Source of the DNA: Petrosia ficiformis
Taxonomy: Eukaryota; Porifera; Demospongiae; Haplosclerida; Petrosiidae
Assembly: GCA_947044365.1 (NCBI GenBank)
Contig: OX345637.1
Coordinates: 12,055,076-12,119,075, forward strand
Direction of reading: 5' to 3'
DNA: 64,000 nucleotides
Part shown: piece by piece, positions 63,742 to 64,000 of the stretch
Layout: each line of letters starts with the position of its first letter
How positions within the stretch are numbered: position 1 is the stretch's first letter
Notes under the pieces: model-generated
What the model was told of the DNA's origin: nothing
What the model saw: the letters and a program-made list of their open reading frames with translations, nothing else
Database searches by the model: none
Program-made: the position numbers and the translations under genes

Positions 63742-64000
63742 GTGTCTTTATATTTACTTATGGTAGGTGATATACACACATGGGAGGGTGTGGTTAATAG
63801 TGTTCGTAGACTGGTACAATCTAGAGATAGTAAGTTTATCATATCATTACATCAGCTTTTTCCACATCTATCAGGAAATGAGTGAGTTATGTACTGTAAT
63901 CATAATGGTTATAATTATTTCAACTCATTTTCAGAATTATTCAACAGCTATCATACTATCATAGCTTCTTTCCTACATTTTACTCTCTTGTCACAGAATT
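62133..64000 (+). pseudogene. Second, 5'-truncated CEP70-like copy, running off the right edge
   Basis: Exon equivalents: 6 at 62296-62430, 7 ending 62613, 8 at 63049-63202, 9 at 63767-63881, 10 from 63935 to the window end. Exons and introns both align with 27130-29060, so this is a DNA-level duplication. Exons 1-5 are missing because the copy begins at the end of the 58864-62132 transposon. A ~17-bp deletion removes the acceptor of exon 7 (compare ACATTTTTTAAGATGCTAC at 27519); the remaining AG joins out of frame and reaches TAG at 62569-62571. Exons 8-10 are still open. Probably a pseudogene, unless exon 7 is skipped (144 nt, in phase). Confidence 0.8.

Overview
The window is AT-rich nuclear DNA of an early-branching animal. 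Genes have many short exons with GT-AG (twice GC-AG) introns, AT-rich intergenic DNA and many small fold-back repeats. The gene content (Frizzled-type receptors, an SV2-like transporter, a CEP70-like centrosomal protein, LRAT/HRASLS-type enzyme, RNI-type LRR protein, a 2A-signal protein) is animal. A demosponge is my best guess, but that is inference; a cnidarian is not excluded. All multi-exon models below were built by eye from splice signals, frame phase and comparison of duplicated copies. Every phase closes, but none is RNA-confirmed.

Layout. 1-6.4 kb: a tandem duplication (about 1-1260 versus 5128-6340) carrying the 5' end of an LRR gene and a glycine-zipper membrane protein; the second glycine-zipper copy is frameshifted. 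A smaller zipper protein lies at 2.0 kb and an LRR protein gene at 5231-3303 (minus). 7.3-16 kb: a two-exon LRAT-domain gene (minus) whose 8 kb intron holds repeats and a dead Ty3/gypsy element, itself split by a TA-flanked MITE with four 290-bp tandem repeats. 16.3-23.7 kb: an eight-exon SV2-like transporter (plus), head to head with the LRAT gene; one intron holds a 109-bp satellite. 24.0-29.3 kb: an eleven-exon CEP70-like gene (plus). 30.5-55.5 kb: three tandem nine-exon class F (Frizzled/Smoothened-like) 7TM receptor genes on the minus strand. Copies A and B look intact; copy C has lost its start codon, has one exon inverted and one splice acceptor mutated. Extra relics (a lone exon 1, a lone last exon fused to an EGF-like stretch, a CEP70 exon, a LINE RT piece) show repeated rearrangement.

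57.1-58.1 kb: a small gene with a hydrophobic leader ending in a canonical 2A motif (GDVELNPGP), followed by a helical domain. 58.9-62.1 kb: a 3.3-kb element whose terminal inverted repeats are minisatellite arrays, holding a decayed gene that resembles the Cys-cluster proteins of KDZ transposons. 62.1-64.0 kb: a second, 5'-truncated and damaged copy of the CEP70 gene that runs off the window.

Functional links are limited. The glycine-zipper tail is shared by the LRAT enzyme and three neighbouring small proteins, which suggests a common membrane-insertion module spread by local duplication. The receptor array is a birth-and-death cluster. No tRNA, rRNA or CRISPR-like array was seen.
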